Shown here piece after piece: positions 35,737-44,246 of a stretch of 64,000 bases of DNA. Both the position numbers and the translations under genes were made by a program. Origin of the DNA: Capilliphycus robustus (lineage in GTDB: Bacteria > Cyanobacteriota > Cyanobacteriia > Cyanobacteriales > Microcoleaceae); the NCBI RefSeq assembly GCF_034932365.1, contig NZ_JAYGHR010000067.1:58944-122943 (forward strand), in the 5' to 3' direction. The notes under the pieces were generated by a model. The model did no database searches. It was not told the DNA's origin and saw only the letters and a program-made list of their open reading frames with translations. Each line of letters opens with the position of its first letter. Position 1 is the first letter of the stretch.

Positions 35737-36710
35737 ATGCCTCCAACTTATGTAACATTATTTGATGCAGAATACGGCAGCAACGAAGATATTAATATCG
35801 ACCCGGTGATGAATTGGGATGGTACACACAATGCCTGGAGTGGTTTAACTGGTGAGCCTTATCTTTACGTTCCCAACGATCCGTTCTTTGTCGGTGACGA
35901 TGCTTTGTTAGACATCAATGAAGGTGTTTTTCACGGGGTTGAATATGATTTGTGGGGCAGCCCGATGGTAGATTTTGCTGGAGATCCGATGTTCATTGAT
36001 ATTAGTCCTGACTTCACTCTGCCTCCTATTTCTGTTCCCAGTTCTGTTCCCGGTTATGTAACATTATTTGATGCAGAATACGGCAGCAACGAAGATATTA
36101 ATATCGACCCGGTGATGAATTGGGATGGTACACACAATGCCTGGAGTGGTTTAACTGGTGAGCCTTATCTTTACGTTCCCNNNNNNNNNNNNNNNNNNNN
36201 NNNNNNNNNNNNNNNNNNNNNNNNNNNNNNNNNNNNNNNNNNNNNNNNNNNNNNNNNNNNNNNNNNNNNNNNNNNNNNNNTGTCGGTGACGATGCTTTGT
36301 TAGACATCAATGAAGGTGTTTTTCACGGGGTTGAATATGATTTGTGGGGCAGCCCGATGGTAGATTTTGCTGGAGATCCGATGTTCATTGATATTAGTCC
36401 TGACTTCGCTCCGCCTCCCAGTTCTGTTCCCGGTTATGTAACATTATTTGATGCACAATACGGCACAAACGAAGATATTAATATCGACCCATTGATGAAT
36501 TGGGACGGTACATACAATGCCTGGAGTGGTTTAACTGGTGAGCCTTATCTTTACATCCCCAACGATCCGTTCTTTGCGGGTGATGATGCCTTATTAGACA
36601 TCAATGAAGGTGCTTTTCACGGCGTTCAATATGATTTATGGGGCAGCCCAATGGTAGATTTTGCTGGAGATCCGATGTTTATTGATGCTAGTCCTGACTT
36701 TTTTGTGTGA
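35737..36710 (+). CDS. Acidic 102-residue-repeat protein, unknown family (interrupted by assembly gap)
   Basis: I do not recognise this family. The protein is at least three copies of a ~102-residue unit: YVTLFDAEYGSNEDINIDP, then MNWDGTHNAWSGLTGEPYLY, then DINEGVFHGVEYDLWGSPM, then DFAGDPMFIDISPDF. Short Pro/Ser linkers separate the units. It is very rich in Asp/Glu, Gly and aromatics, lacks Cys, and has no signal peptide or membrane segment. The acidic loops could bind Ca2+. The 100-N gap breaks the frame artificially; filling it with the 14 bases found in repeat 1 restores one continuous frame. The RBS AGGAGA supports the ATG. It shares its promoter element and terminator type with the PPC/RTX region. 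Confidence 0.72.
36181..36280. other. Assembly gap of 100 N
   Basis: The gap lies inside a 306-bp repeat unit. The minimal real gap that keeps the frame is 14 bases, or that plus whole 306-bp units. Confidence 0.95.
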
Positions 36711-36759
36711 TGAGAGTGATCGTAGGAAACTTAAACTTGTAAATTCAAGTCAATTCAAG

Positions 36760-36784
36760 GGTAGAGAACATCTCTACCTTTTTT
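36760..36784 (+). terminator. Rho-independent terminator after the acidic repeat gene
   Basis: The perfect 8-bp stem GGTAGAGA/TCTCTACC has a three-base loop and is followed by six T. It has the same core as the hairpins at 29799 and 31443. Confidence 0.85.
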
Positions 36785-36938
36785 GTTGTTAAGAGATCGT
36801 TTGGCTAAAGTGAATGCGATCGCAAAAGAGTTTAATTTCGAGTTAAGACTGGGTTATAAGACCACTGATTAAGCTGAAGTTACCAATGCCACGACTTTCA
36901 ATTGATTTTGATGAGGTTGGTGCATCAACATAACTGTT

Positions 36939-37808
36939 ATGGTTAAATTAAGTAAAAATGTAGATAATTTGACGCATCCTAGTTTTATGATGAATTTTAA
37001 TCAAAAACACGCGATTATTACGGGCGGTTCGAGTGGTATTGGTAAAGCAACGGCGAAGTTGTTGGCTGCATCGGGGGCGAATATAACAATTATTGCCCGT
37101 TCTTTGGAGAAATTAGAAACGGCAAAGGCTGAAATAGAAGCGGTTAAATTACAGTCGGAACAACGAGTTTTTACTCAAGTTGTAGATGTTTCTGATCGCA
37201 TTAAAGTTGAGATAGCGATGGAGAATGCTGTTCAAGAAATGGGTGTTCCTGATATTTTGATGACATCGGCGGGAATTTCTATTCCCGGTTATTTTAAAGA
37301 TGTACCGATAGAGATTTTTGAACAGACAATGGCGATTAATTATTTTGGATCTTTGTATGCGGTGCGGGCGGTTTTACCCTATATGGAACCGCAAAAAAAG
37401 GGGAATATTGTATTGATTTCTTCGGGGGCGGGATTGATTGGAATTTATGGTTATACGCCTTATTGTCCGTCAAAGTTTGCTTTGCGAGGGTTAGCAGAAT
37501 CTTTGCGAGGTGAACTCAAACCGTTAGGAATTCAGGTGACTATTGTTTATCCGCCGGATACGGATACACCGCAGTTAGAAGCAGAAAATAGAACTAAACC
37601 ACCGGAAACAAAACGAATTACTGAAACCGCGAAAATGTGGCAACCTGAAGATATTGCTCAGGAAATTTTAAACGGAATTAAAAATAATTCGTTTGCGATC
37701 GCACCGGGAATTGAAATGACGTTATTGAGTCGGTTACATAGTTTGTTGGCGCCGGGATTAAATTTGTATTTTGATCGAATTGTCACTCAAACTCGAACGA
37801 AAAGATGA
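36939..37808 (+). CDS. SDR oxidoreductase resembling 3-ketodihydrosphingosine reductase
   Basis: The 289-residue short-chain dehydrogenase has the NADP(H) motif TGGSSGIGKATA, an active-site Ser in VLISSGAG, and YCPSK with the catalytic Tyr and Lys. The stretch VYPPDTDTPQLEAENRTKPP is characteristic of the KDSR/Tsc10 family, which reduces 3-ketosphinganine to sphinganine. The protein ends in a hydrophobic region (LLSRLHSLLAPGLNLY), as in membrane-linked KDSRs. Whether this cyanobacterium makes sphingolipids is unknown, and no serine palmitoyltransferase is in the window. The first ATG is used; ATG codons at 36987 and 36990 (MMNFNQKHAII) are plausible alternatives. Confidence 0.82.
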   Translation: MVKLSKNVDNLTHPSFMMNFNQKHAIITGGSSGIGKATAKLLAASGANITIIARSLEKLETAKAEIEAVKLQSEQRVFTQVVDVSDRIKVEIAMENAVQEMGVPDILMTSAGISIPGYFKDVPIEIFEQTMAINYFGSLYAVRAVLPYMEPQKKGNIVLISSGAGLIGIYGYTPYCPSKFALRGLAESLRGELKPLGIQVTIVYPPDTDTPQLEAENRTKPPETKRITETAKMWQPEDIAQEILNGIKNNSFAIAPGIEMTLLSRLHSLLAPGLNLYFDRIVTQTRTKR

Positions 37809-37866
37809 TATAATGGTAATACACTAATACCAAACTGACGTTTTAAGTTTAAGGGGTTTCTTGATT

Positions 37867-38658
37867 ATGGTTGATCTTCAAGAACAAAATTGGATTAATC
37901 TGTTTGGGCAGTATGAGTCAGATAGTCCGGGTTGGTTTGGAACTTGGACAACTTATTCTCCAGAGAAAGAGGTTTTAAAAACCTTTCAAGGCGTGCGTTG
38001 TTTTCGAGCCAATGCCAATAAAACCGTTGTGACTCATACGAATAATTATACATATTCTGATGGTAGCACTTCCTCAAAAAGTTGGACGCTTGAAAAAGAA
38101 TCTTGTAGTCAACCCGATGGGGTAATACATCCCGCACTTCCAAGCATGAGAGCGATTTATTTAAGTCCAGATGCAACGGCTGTTGTCAGTCAAAAACGAG
38201 AAAGCGATCTATCTTTAGGTGCTGAACTATTTTTTTATTACGAAGATCAGCGTACCAGTATCATTCCGATCTACAATGAACAAGGTCAACTGGAAAAAAT
38301 TGTTCAAATTCGTGAGCAATGGGGTCATTTTCCTGAACATCCACCTACCGAAACAATTACTCAACTCTCAGGAAGTTGGAGGGGAGAAAAGCGAACAATC
38401 ACACCCGATTTAAAATGTTCAGAACCGGAGAAAATAGAAGATTTTAGCTTCGATCAAACTTCAGATAAAAATAAATTAATGTCGCTACCCGATGGTTTCT
38501 TTTGTTATCCTCAAAAATCGATAAAACTGGGAGAACCATTTCAAATTAAAGCGGGTCAGCTCGTATCCGAACAGGAATACAAACAAATTACCGTTGAATA
38601 TGACTATTCTGGAACTTTTGTCAGCTTAATTTTTGAAGTTTTACATCGTCAAAGCTAG
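37867..38658 (+). CDS. DUF3598 family protein
   Basis: The start is ATG 37867 (MVDLQEQNWINLFG); the upstream TTG frame adds two residues only. The 263-residue product has the DUF3598 pattern of an N-terminal WINLFGQYESDSPGWFGTWT and a repeated lipocalin-like beta-rich module (LSGSWRGEKRTITPDL). It is a soluble cyanobacterial family of unknown function. A second, shorter protein that looks related is encoded at 43707-44147. Confidence 0.8.
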   Translation: MVDLQEQNWINLFGQYESDSPGWFGTWTTYSPEKEVLKTFQGVRCFRANANKTVVTHTNNYTYSDGSTSSKSWTLEKESCSQPDGVIHPALPSMRAIYLSPDATAVVSQKRESDLSLGAELFFYYEDQRTSIIPIYNEQGQLEKIVQIREQWGHFPEHPPTETITQLSGSWRGEKRTITPDLKCSEPEKIEDFSFDQTSDKNKLMSLPDGFFCYPQKSIKLGEPFQIKAGQLVSEQEYKQITVEYDYSGTFVSLIFEVLHRQS

Positions 38659-38672
38659 TGTTTTTACAGGAG

Positions 38673-39065
38673 TTAGGGTTTATAAATCAGACTCAAATAT
38701 TCTCGATAACTGCAAATTTTATCATCTCGAACATCAAAGGAAATGGCAACTTGATTTTGATAGGGTTTTCCGAACATTAAGCCTTCGGATTTTCCCTCAA
38801 AAACAACTGTTGTTTGATTAGAGGTCATTCGTTCGAGGGTGAATAATAAACCTTGACTAAAGACTTTCTCAGACACATAACGCAGAAATTCAGCCATGCG
38901 TTCTTTTCCTTCATTTAACCCTTGATAGGGGCCAGCCGGAAAGGAGAAGGTAAAGTCATCACTTAACATTTCTATGAATTTTTCCCATTCCCCTGTGGCT
39001 AAACCGTGACGAAAATGTTCAAAGGCTTGTTGAGCAATTTCTACAGTTTGCGGTGTTTCTGACAT
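38673..39065 (-). CDS. SnoaL-like / NTF2-fold protein
   Basis: The 130-residue protein has the cone-shaped NTF2-like pattern: AFEHFRHGLATGEWEKFIEM, DDFTFSFPAGPYQG and FDVRDDKICSYREYLSLIY. Relatives include small-molecule isomerases and binding proteins; substrates cannot be predicted. It converges with the DUF3598 gene (14 bp apart). Confidence 0.82.
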   Translation of the reverse strand: MSETPQTVEIAQQAFEHFRHGLATGEWEKFIEMLSDDFTFSFPAGPYQGLNEGKERMAEFLRYVSEKVFSQGLLFTLERMTSNQTTVVFEGKSEGLMFGKPYQNQVAISFDVRDDKICSYREYLSLIYKP

Positions 39066-39111
39066 GGATAAAAACTAAAGATAATTGCTGTGATTATAGC
39101 CGATTTTACTG

Positions 39112-39390
39112 CTACAGTCCATCAATCTCTTCCTCAAGGATTCGCAAAATTCGAGCAATGTATTCGATTCGCCATTGTTCTCGTTGTTCGGAAATGCGTT
39201 CATCGGGTTGATAGTTTTCAATCTCTACTGTTGATAAAATTCCTTTTGTTTCTAACAGTCGTTCTACGGTATCAAGACGTTCACGCAAGACCGAAACTTC
39301 ACCTGCTAATGCCATAATTATAGCTAACATTTTATCCTCTTGAGGATCATTGAGGTAAACAGGGCGCTGTCCTTTGGCTGTTTTTAGCAT
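39112..39390 (-). CDS. Conserved hypothetical coiled-coil protein
   Basis: The 92-residue protein has a central coiled coil (MALAGEVSVLRERLDTVERL) and a helical C-terminus (YIARILRILEEEIDGL). No enzyme motif is seen. It lies 31 bp downstream of the methyltransferase gene on the same strand, so the two are probably co-transcribed. Confidence 0.6.
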   Translation of the reverse strand: MLKTAKGQRPVYLNDPQEDKMLAIIMALAGEVSVLRERLDTVERLLETKGILSTVEIENYQPDERISEQREQWRIEYIARILRILEEEIDGL

Positions 39391-39421
39391 TTTATTTTCC
39401 TCTAATTGTTGTCTCTGATTC

Positions 39422-40579
39422 TTATTTTTGGGCGGCGATCACAAACCAAGTTGGACGGGTGCTAACGGGTGGTATTTTTTCAGTCAGAGAAACCTTTGGA
39501 GTTTTACAACTGTGTTTGAGAACAAAGGCTTCAGTTGTTTTTTCTGAAGAAAAACCTGCTTCTGTTACAATAGCTGTTAAATCTAAATCTCGCATTTCAC
39601 TCCAAAAGGGTTCATTATTGTTCAGGGTTTGCCATTCGGAAATAAAGGCGGTATAAGCATCCATATGTTGATATAAGGGCGCATCTAGATGAATCATTAT
39701 TCCCCCAGGTGACAACAACCGATAACATTCACCCATGACATTCTTAATGGCAGAAGTTGGAATTTCATGCAATAAAATATGAGAGACAATTAAATCAAAT
39801 GAACCGTCTGGGAAGTTCGTATTTTCAGCATTTTGTTGAGAGAAATTAACTCGTTTATTTAAGGCTTCTGCCCGAGCGTGAGCATATTGTAACATGGGCG
39901 AACCAATATCAATCCCATGAATTTCTGCATCGGGATAAGTATCAACATAGGGCAGGGTACTATGGCCGACTGCACATCCCATATCCAGTATTTTTTGAGG
40001 TTTGAAATCAGGATAATTCGGCTTGAGATAATTTTCAATAACTGAATGACCCATATCATCATTCAGAGTTCCTAACCAACCGCGACCATAAACAAAAACA
40101 CCCCGATCATACATGGCGCCGACTGCGAGGTCGTTTTCAATGATTTCAGTATGATATCCTCCAGGCATACAATGAATATCAACTTCGGTCATATAAGCCG
40201 GAATTTTGAAGTTTGGATCGAGAGTTAAAGACCCAATTTGATGGTCTATATTTTTGGCTTTTGTAATTAAATCAGGCAGTTGACGTTCCACACTTGAAGC
40301 AACCGACTCCCACATCATTTCCTGTTGAAATCGCTTTAAAATACTCCACCAGCGATAATAGGATTGATCTTGCATCGCCTGTAAAATATCATGGCGATTT
40401 TGGGGAGGATGTTGATGTTTTTGTTCAAAGTTTGGCTTGGCAACATTTTCATAAATTTTTTTATTGTTTGATGCCATTTGACGGTTAATATGAACAGATA
40501 GACTTTGCATGAAGTTTTGACGGGCTAACTCATCATGCGTCGTTTGGGGCATCATTGAGTGTTGAAATTGTGAGTTCAT
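39422..40579 (-). CDS. Class I SAM-dependent methyltransferase
   Basis: The 385-residue protein has a C-terminal Rossmann-type methyltransferase domain: motif I ILDMGCAVGHSTLPYV, acidic loop HGIDIGSPML, then AENTNFPDGSFDLIVSHILL. An N-terminal ~180-residue extension of unknown family includes HCMPGGYHTE. The substrate is unknown. The neighbours (cupin, MDR, hydrolase) suggest a small-molecule pathway. Confidence 0.87.
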   Translation of the reverse strand: MNSQFQHSMMPQTTHDELARQNFMQSLSVHINRQMASNNKKIYENVAKPNFEQKHQHPPQNRHDILQAMQDQSYYRWWSILKRFQQEMMWESVASSVERQLPDLITKAKNIDHQIGSLTLDPNFKIPAYMTEVDIHCMPGGYHTEIIENDLAVGAMYDRGVFVYGRGWLGTLNDDMGHSVIENYLKPNYPDFKPQKILDMGCAVGHSTLPYVDTYPDAEIHGIDIGSPMLQYAHARAEALNKRVNFSQQNAENTNFPDGSFDLIVSHILLHEIPTSAIKNVMGECYRLLSPGGIMIHLDAPLYQHMDAYTAFISEWQTLNNNEPFWSEMRDLDLTAIVTEAGFSSEKTTEAFVLKHSCKTPKVSLTEKIPPVSTRPTWFVIAAQK

Positions 40580-40961
40580 GGTTTAGGTGGTGTCAAAAAA
40601 CAAAGAAGTTACTAGGGTCATAAATCCCCCCAATATTGGGAGTGTGTGAGTTCGATGAAAGGCTGATTGTTGGAAAATGCAGGCGTTAAAATGGGGTCTT
40701 GAGACTCAGACTGTCTCGAACTCCGATTCAGTGATTTTCTATTTAGATCTTCTTAAAGATTGGCTGTTGTTTGCTGTATGGGTTGATACGGTAATTTTTG
40801 AATGAAATCTGGTAAAATATCATCTAAATTTCAACGCCAAGTTTTTATTATGAATTATAAACAATCAAGAATTCAATCGCTAAAGTTCACTGAAATCTAG
40901 ACAAATTTTGATAGAATGAACACCACAGGCGAGTTTTGAAAAGGTAAAGGACTGCTAAAAC
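40580..40961. other. Divergent intergenic region, no gene seen
   Basis: These 382 bp separate the methyltransferase and cupin genes and should contain both promoters. I find no clear operator or repeat apart from a short run near 40623-40638 (AATCCCCCCAATATTG). Confidence 0.45.
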
Positions 40962-41834
40962 GTGGAAATAGATGATTTTTTGAGTGTTCCGCCGATTCCA
41001 GAGGATTGGGGCGGAGATGGTCAAAGTCGTATGAGTTTATCGGGGCGGCGAACCGCTATTTCTGATGAGTATAAACCTCGTGAGTATCTGTTATTTGATA
41101 GCAATTTAGTTTCCGAAGAAAACGACTGGAAAATTCCTGGAATGCCGGAAAATATAGCCCCTATAACCCGTCGTTTGTTGAGTTGGCATGATTGTGGGGC
41201 ATCAACAGCTAAAGTCGTTTTCCCGCCTGAATTTACTGCCCCAGAAGGCATTTTTACAGCAGACTTAGAGATTTTTGTATTAACAGGTGAAGTTCAAGTT
41301 GGGGAATGGAAGCTACCCAAACATGGCTATTCTTTTATTCCGGCTGGTGTGAAAGTTGGGGAATGGAAAGTGTTAGGAAATCAACCCGTTGAACTCCTCT
41401 GGATGGAAAATGGGCCTGTTCCGTTGCAGTATAAATTCGCTGAAAATACGGTTCCAAATGCGAGAATTGGTGATTATATTCCCGCACTAGATACTAAACT
41501 TTTACCTTGGGCTACAACCAATACCGTTCAATTTGAGGTCGCCAAGAAAAAATGGTTAAGAAGAAATCAAAATAATAGTGGTGTTTGGTTGTTAGCAATT
41601 TTGCCTCACTATGATGGTCAATTTTCGATAATTCAAGCCTACAATGAAGATGATTATTGTCTATCTGGCTATTTGGATCTTGGAGATTATCGAGTTCAGA
41701 AAGATGGCTATTGTTACTGTCCTAGCTTTAGCCTTATTCCCCGTCATATTAGCGATGAAGGTTGCTTATTTTTCGTTAGGGTTGATCGAGATTTATCAAA
41801 ACAGGGAACTGTAATTTCTTATAAAAATGATTAA
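40962..41834 (+). CDS. Cupin-domain (bicupin-like) protein
   Basis: The start is GTG 40962, with AAGGTAAAGG about 12 bases upstream; there is no closer ATG at this N-terminus. The 290-residue protein has a cupin core, including TADLEIFVLTGEVQVGEWKL and HGYSFIPAGVKVGEWKVLG, followed by a second, weaker cupin-like half. The usual cupin metal-binding histidines are largely absent, so metal-dependent catalysis is doubtful. It is the only plus-strand gene of the cluster and overlaps the convergent MDR gene by 4 bp at their 3' ends. Confidence 0.8.
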   Translation: MEIDDFLSVPPIPEDWGGDGQSRMSLSGRRTAISDEYKPREYLLFDSNLVSEENDWKIPGMPENIAPITRRLLSWHDCGASTAKVVFPPEFTAPEGIFTADLEIFVLTGEVQVGEWKLPKHGYSFIPAGVKVGEWKVLGNQPVELLWMENGPVPLQYKFAENTVPNARIGDYIPALDTKLLPWATTNTVQFEVAKKKWLRRNQNNSGVWLLAILPHYDGQFSIIQAYNEDDYCLSGYLDLGDYRVQKDGYCYCPSFSLIPRHISDEGCLFFVRVDRDLSKQGTVISYKND

Positions 41835-42838
41835 AATTTAATCACAACTTTTCCACAATTTTTTCCCTTGAGTAAATAATCTACTGCCGAGGGAATCGAT
41901 GCAATTCCTCTAAATTCTGTGGAATCAACGATGACTTGAATTTGATCGGATTCGAGTAAATTAAACAAGCGATTTCTGGCTTCTGCACTATGTTCTTGAT
42001 AGAGTGGCATCAAAAATCCTCTGACTGAAGCCCCTTTCCAAAACAATTTTTCATAAATTCTAGGTTGATTGACAACTTCTAACTGTTCTGCATATTCAGA
42101 AATAAAACCAACAACAACTAAACGACCTCTAACCGCTAAATGATTAACAGAAATATCAAAAACTTTGCGACCAATACATTCAAAAACTAAGTTAATTCCT
42201 TTCGGATATTCTCGTTGAAGAACCTCGTTGATATCTTCTGTGCGATAATTAATTACTCTGTCGCAACCGAGTTTTTTCAGTAGGTTTGCTTTCATTTCTG
42301 AACCACAAGTTCCGATGACATGATTTCCCGCTAATTTTGCTAATTGAACGGCGATATGTCCTGTTCCTCCTGCGGCTGCGGTGACTAATATTGTCTCCTG
42401 AGTTGTCATTTCTCCCACTTTTTCTAGGGCGACTAAAGCTGAAATTCCAGTGGGAATTATTGTTAAGATTTCTGGGGTTGCTTGGGGAACTTTGATAGCG
42501 AGATTTCCATCAATCACTTGATATTCGCTATATCCACCCCCTCGAACTGTTGTAGCGACAGTATCCCCTATTTTAAAGGTTGTAATATTTTTACCAACTG
42601 CTATTACTTCTCCCACTGCTTCAACGCCGAGTTCAAAGGGTAGAGTGGGGTTAAAATAGGGGATTTTTCCTTGAGATAATAAAGTATCAAAACCCGCATT
42701 GACTCCAGCAAATTTATTTTGAATAATAATTTCATTTTCAGCAGGTTCACGTAGGGGAATAGTAATGATTTCAACAGCAGATTTAAAGTCACTACTGATT
42801 TTATTCGCGACCAATTTTTTGTAAGTTTGAGGGTTCAT
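41831..42838 (-). CDS. MDR superfamily NAD(P)H-dependent oxidoreductase, quinone-reductase type
   Basis: The 335-residue medium-chain dehydrogenase/reductase has a GroES-like N-terminus (NKFAGVNAGFDTLLSQGKIP; FELGVEAVGEVIAVG) and a Rossmann domain with VTAAAGGTGHIAVQLAKLAG. The AAGGTG pattern and absence of zinc-ligand cysteines indicate a zinc-free quinone oxidoreductase or enoyl reductase. Its ATG follows directly on the stop of the hydrolase gene (TAAATG), so the pair is co-translated. The substrate is unknown. Confidence 0.9.
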   Translation of the reverse strand: MNPQTYKKLVANKISSDFKSAVEIITIPLREPAENEIIIQNKFAGVNAGFDTLLSQGKIPYFNPTLPFELGVEAVGEVIAVGKNITTFKIGDTVATTVRGGGYSEYQVIDGNLAIKVPQATPEILTIIPTGISALVALEKVGEMTTQETILVTAAAGGTGHIAVQLAKLAGNHVIGTCGSEMKANLLKKLGCDRVINYRTEDINEVLQREYPKGINLVFECIGRKVFDISVNHLAVRGRLVVVGFISEYAEQLEVVNQPRIYEKLFWKGASVRGFLMPLYQEHSAEARNRLFNLLESDQIQVIVDSTEFRGIASIPSAVDYLLKGKNCGKVVIKF

Positions 42839-43663
42839 TTAATTTGACGCTTCATCTAAAAAGTTAATTACTGCTTCAGCAACTTCTTGATAAACTTGAT
42901 TCATCATCCAAAGTGTACCGTTTTCAATCATAATCTCTTGACTGTGAGGAATGGCTTCTGATAACCAAGATTGATTTTCGGGTTTAGCTAAACCTACTTT
43001 TTCTAAGGGTTCTAACGCTTTATCTCCGGTTAAAACTAGAGTTTGAGATTTAATCTGTTTAAATCTTTCTTTCGCCAACAGACAGTATTTTCCTACAGCA
43101 ACACCTGGATATATAGGAGAAGCGAAACATTTTAAATCATCAATCACACAGCGATGATTTAACTCTCCATTTCCCACATAGTTAACACGAGCAAGCCAAC
43201 ATTGCATTAAATGAGAACCATCTTCTTTTATTTGAAATCCAATTGAATATCTCTGCACGATTTTTTCCTGTTCTTCGGCATCAAACCCATGCACATTACA
43301 AAGGATTAATTGATTGATTCGTTCAGGATAAGTCGCTGCAAGTTCACCTGCAATATAACCGCCCGTTACACTTCCGAGAACATGACTTTTTTCGATTCCT
43401 AAGTGATCCCAAAGTTCAATCACATTTTTAACATAATCAGCAACAGAATATTCTCTAGGCGGTTTATCTGAATCTCCTAACCCCATTAAATCCATCGCAA
43501 TGACTTGTCTTTTCTCAGCTAAAATCGGAATAAGTTCTCGAAATTCATCACTGCTTCGAGGGGTCATGTGTAGCAGTAAAATCGGTTCTCCTTCGCCAGC
43601 AATGCGGTAGAGAATTTGTCCGTCTTCTGTATCTAGATAAGCTCTTTTCACTTGTGATTTCAT
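42839..43663 (-). CDS. Alpha/beta-hydrolase fold protein lacking the usual nucleophile
   Basis: The 274-residue protein follows the alpha/beta-hydrolase plan: EPILLLHMTPRSSDEFREL, then VIAMDLMGLGDSDKPP, then the elbow region HVLGSVTGGYIAGELAA. Where active members read GHSxGG, this one reads GSVTGG, placing Val99 at the nucleophile. The C-terminal region that normally holds the catalytic His reads ENGTLWMMNQ and has no His. It may be a non-catalytic family member or use an unusual chemistry. It is directly upstream of the MDR gene in one operon. Confidence 0.85.
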   Translation of the reverse strand: MKSQVKRAYLDTEDGQILYRIAGEGEPILLLHMTPRSSDEFRELIPILAEKRQVIAMDLMGLGDSDKPPREYSVADYVKNVIELWDHLGIEKSHVLGSVTGGYIAGELAATYPERINQLILCNVHGFDAEEQEKIVQRYSIGFQIKEDGSHLMQCWLARVNYVGNGELNHRCVIDDLKCFASPIYPGVAVGKYCLLAKERFKQIKSQTLVLTGDKALEPLEKVGLAKPENQSWLSEAIPHSQEIMIENGTLWMMNQVYQEVAEAVINFLDEASN

Positions 43664-43706
43664 TATTGCTATTTTTCTGTTAAGAAGGTAATCTAATTTA
43701 AAATTA

Positions 43707-44147
43707 TTACATTCGTTCTTCTTGAATCAAAGTCCGTTGATAAATTTGATGATTTTTGAACCATTGCCAGGTGCGGGCGCGATAATTATTGCAAGGGCTA
43801 ATTTGAATCATTTCATAAATATAAGCATCCGGTACGCCTTTATAAGCCAACCATAAAATGAGAGTAGAGTCATCAGCTTCCCAAGCTTTCCCGGTAATAC
43901 GTTCGGTATCAAAAATCAGTTTATTATCTTGATAGGTTGCTGGAAATTGATGTTCTTCTTGTTTGCCATTTTCCCACTGATAACGGTTAATTTGAAAATA
44001 GGAATAATCACCCGTTTGGGGAAATTGACAAGTTAAATGAGATTGATGTTCATCAATAATTTTCCCTTCGGTGTTAACGAGGGTATAAGTTCCTTTCCAG
44101 TCACCTTCATGGCGGGCTAAAATAGGCATTTGTTCGCGTAGGTTCAC
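43707..44147 (-). CDS. DUF3598-like small protein
   Basis: The start is taken as GTG 44147 (MNLREQMPILARHEG when initiated). GAGGAGG lies about 10 bases upstream and would be inside the coding sequence if the ATG at 44171 were used. The 146-residue protein has ARHEGDWKGTYTLVNTEGKI, CQFPQTGDYSYFQINRYQW and MIQISPCNNYRARTWQWFKN. I read it as a short relative of DUF3598 lipocalin-like proteins. It lies between the hydrolase and aldehyde dehydrogenase genes on the same strand. Confidence 0.78.
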   Translation of the reverse strand: MNLREQMPILARHEGDWKGTYTLVNTEGKIIDEHQSHLTCQFPQTGDYSYFQINRYQWENGKQEEHQFPATYQDNKLIFDTERITGKAWEADDSTLILWLAYKGVPDAYIYEMIQISPCNNYRARTWQWFKNHQIYQRTLIQEERM

Positions 44148-44246
44148 CCTAATTAATCCTCCTCTTTTCAAGTTGTGATTGAAGAATACCTAAGTTTAAC
44201 AAAAGAATGATGATTTTTTTGATTTTTTAGAAACTTTTTAGTTTTG

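Noticed and set aside
38633..38821. 62-codon plus-strand frame at the end of the DUF3598 gene
   Set aside because: It overlaps the convergent SnoaL-like gene in antisense and has no protein-like features.
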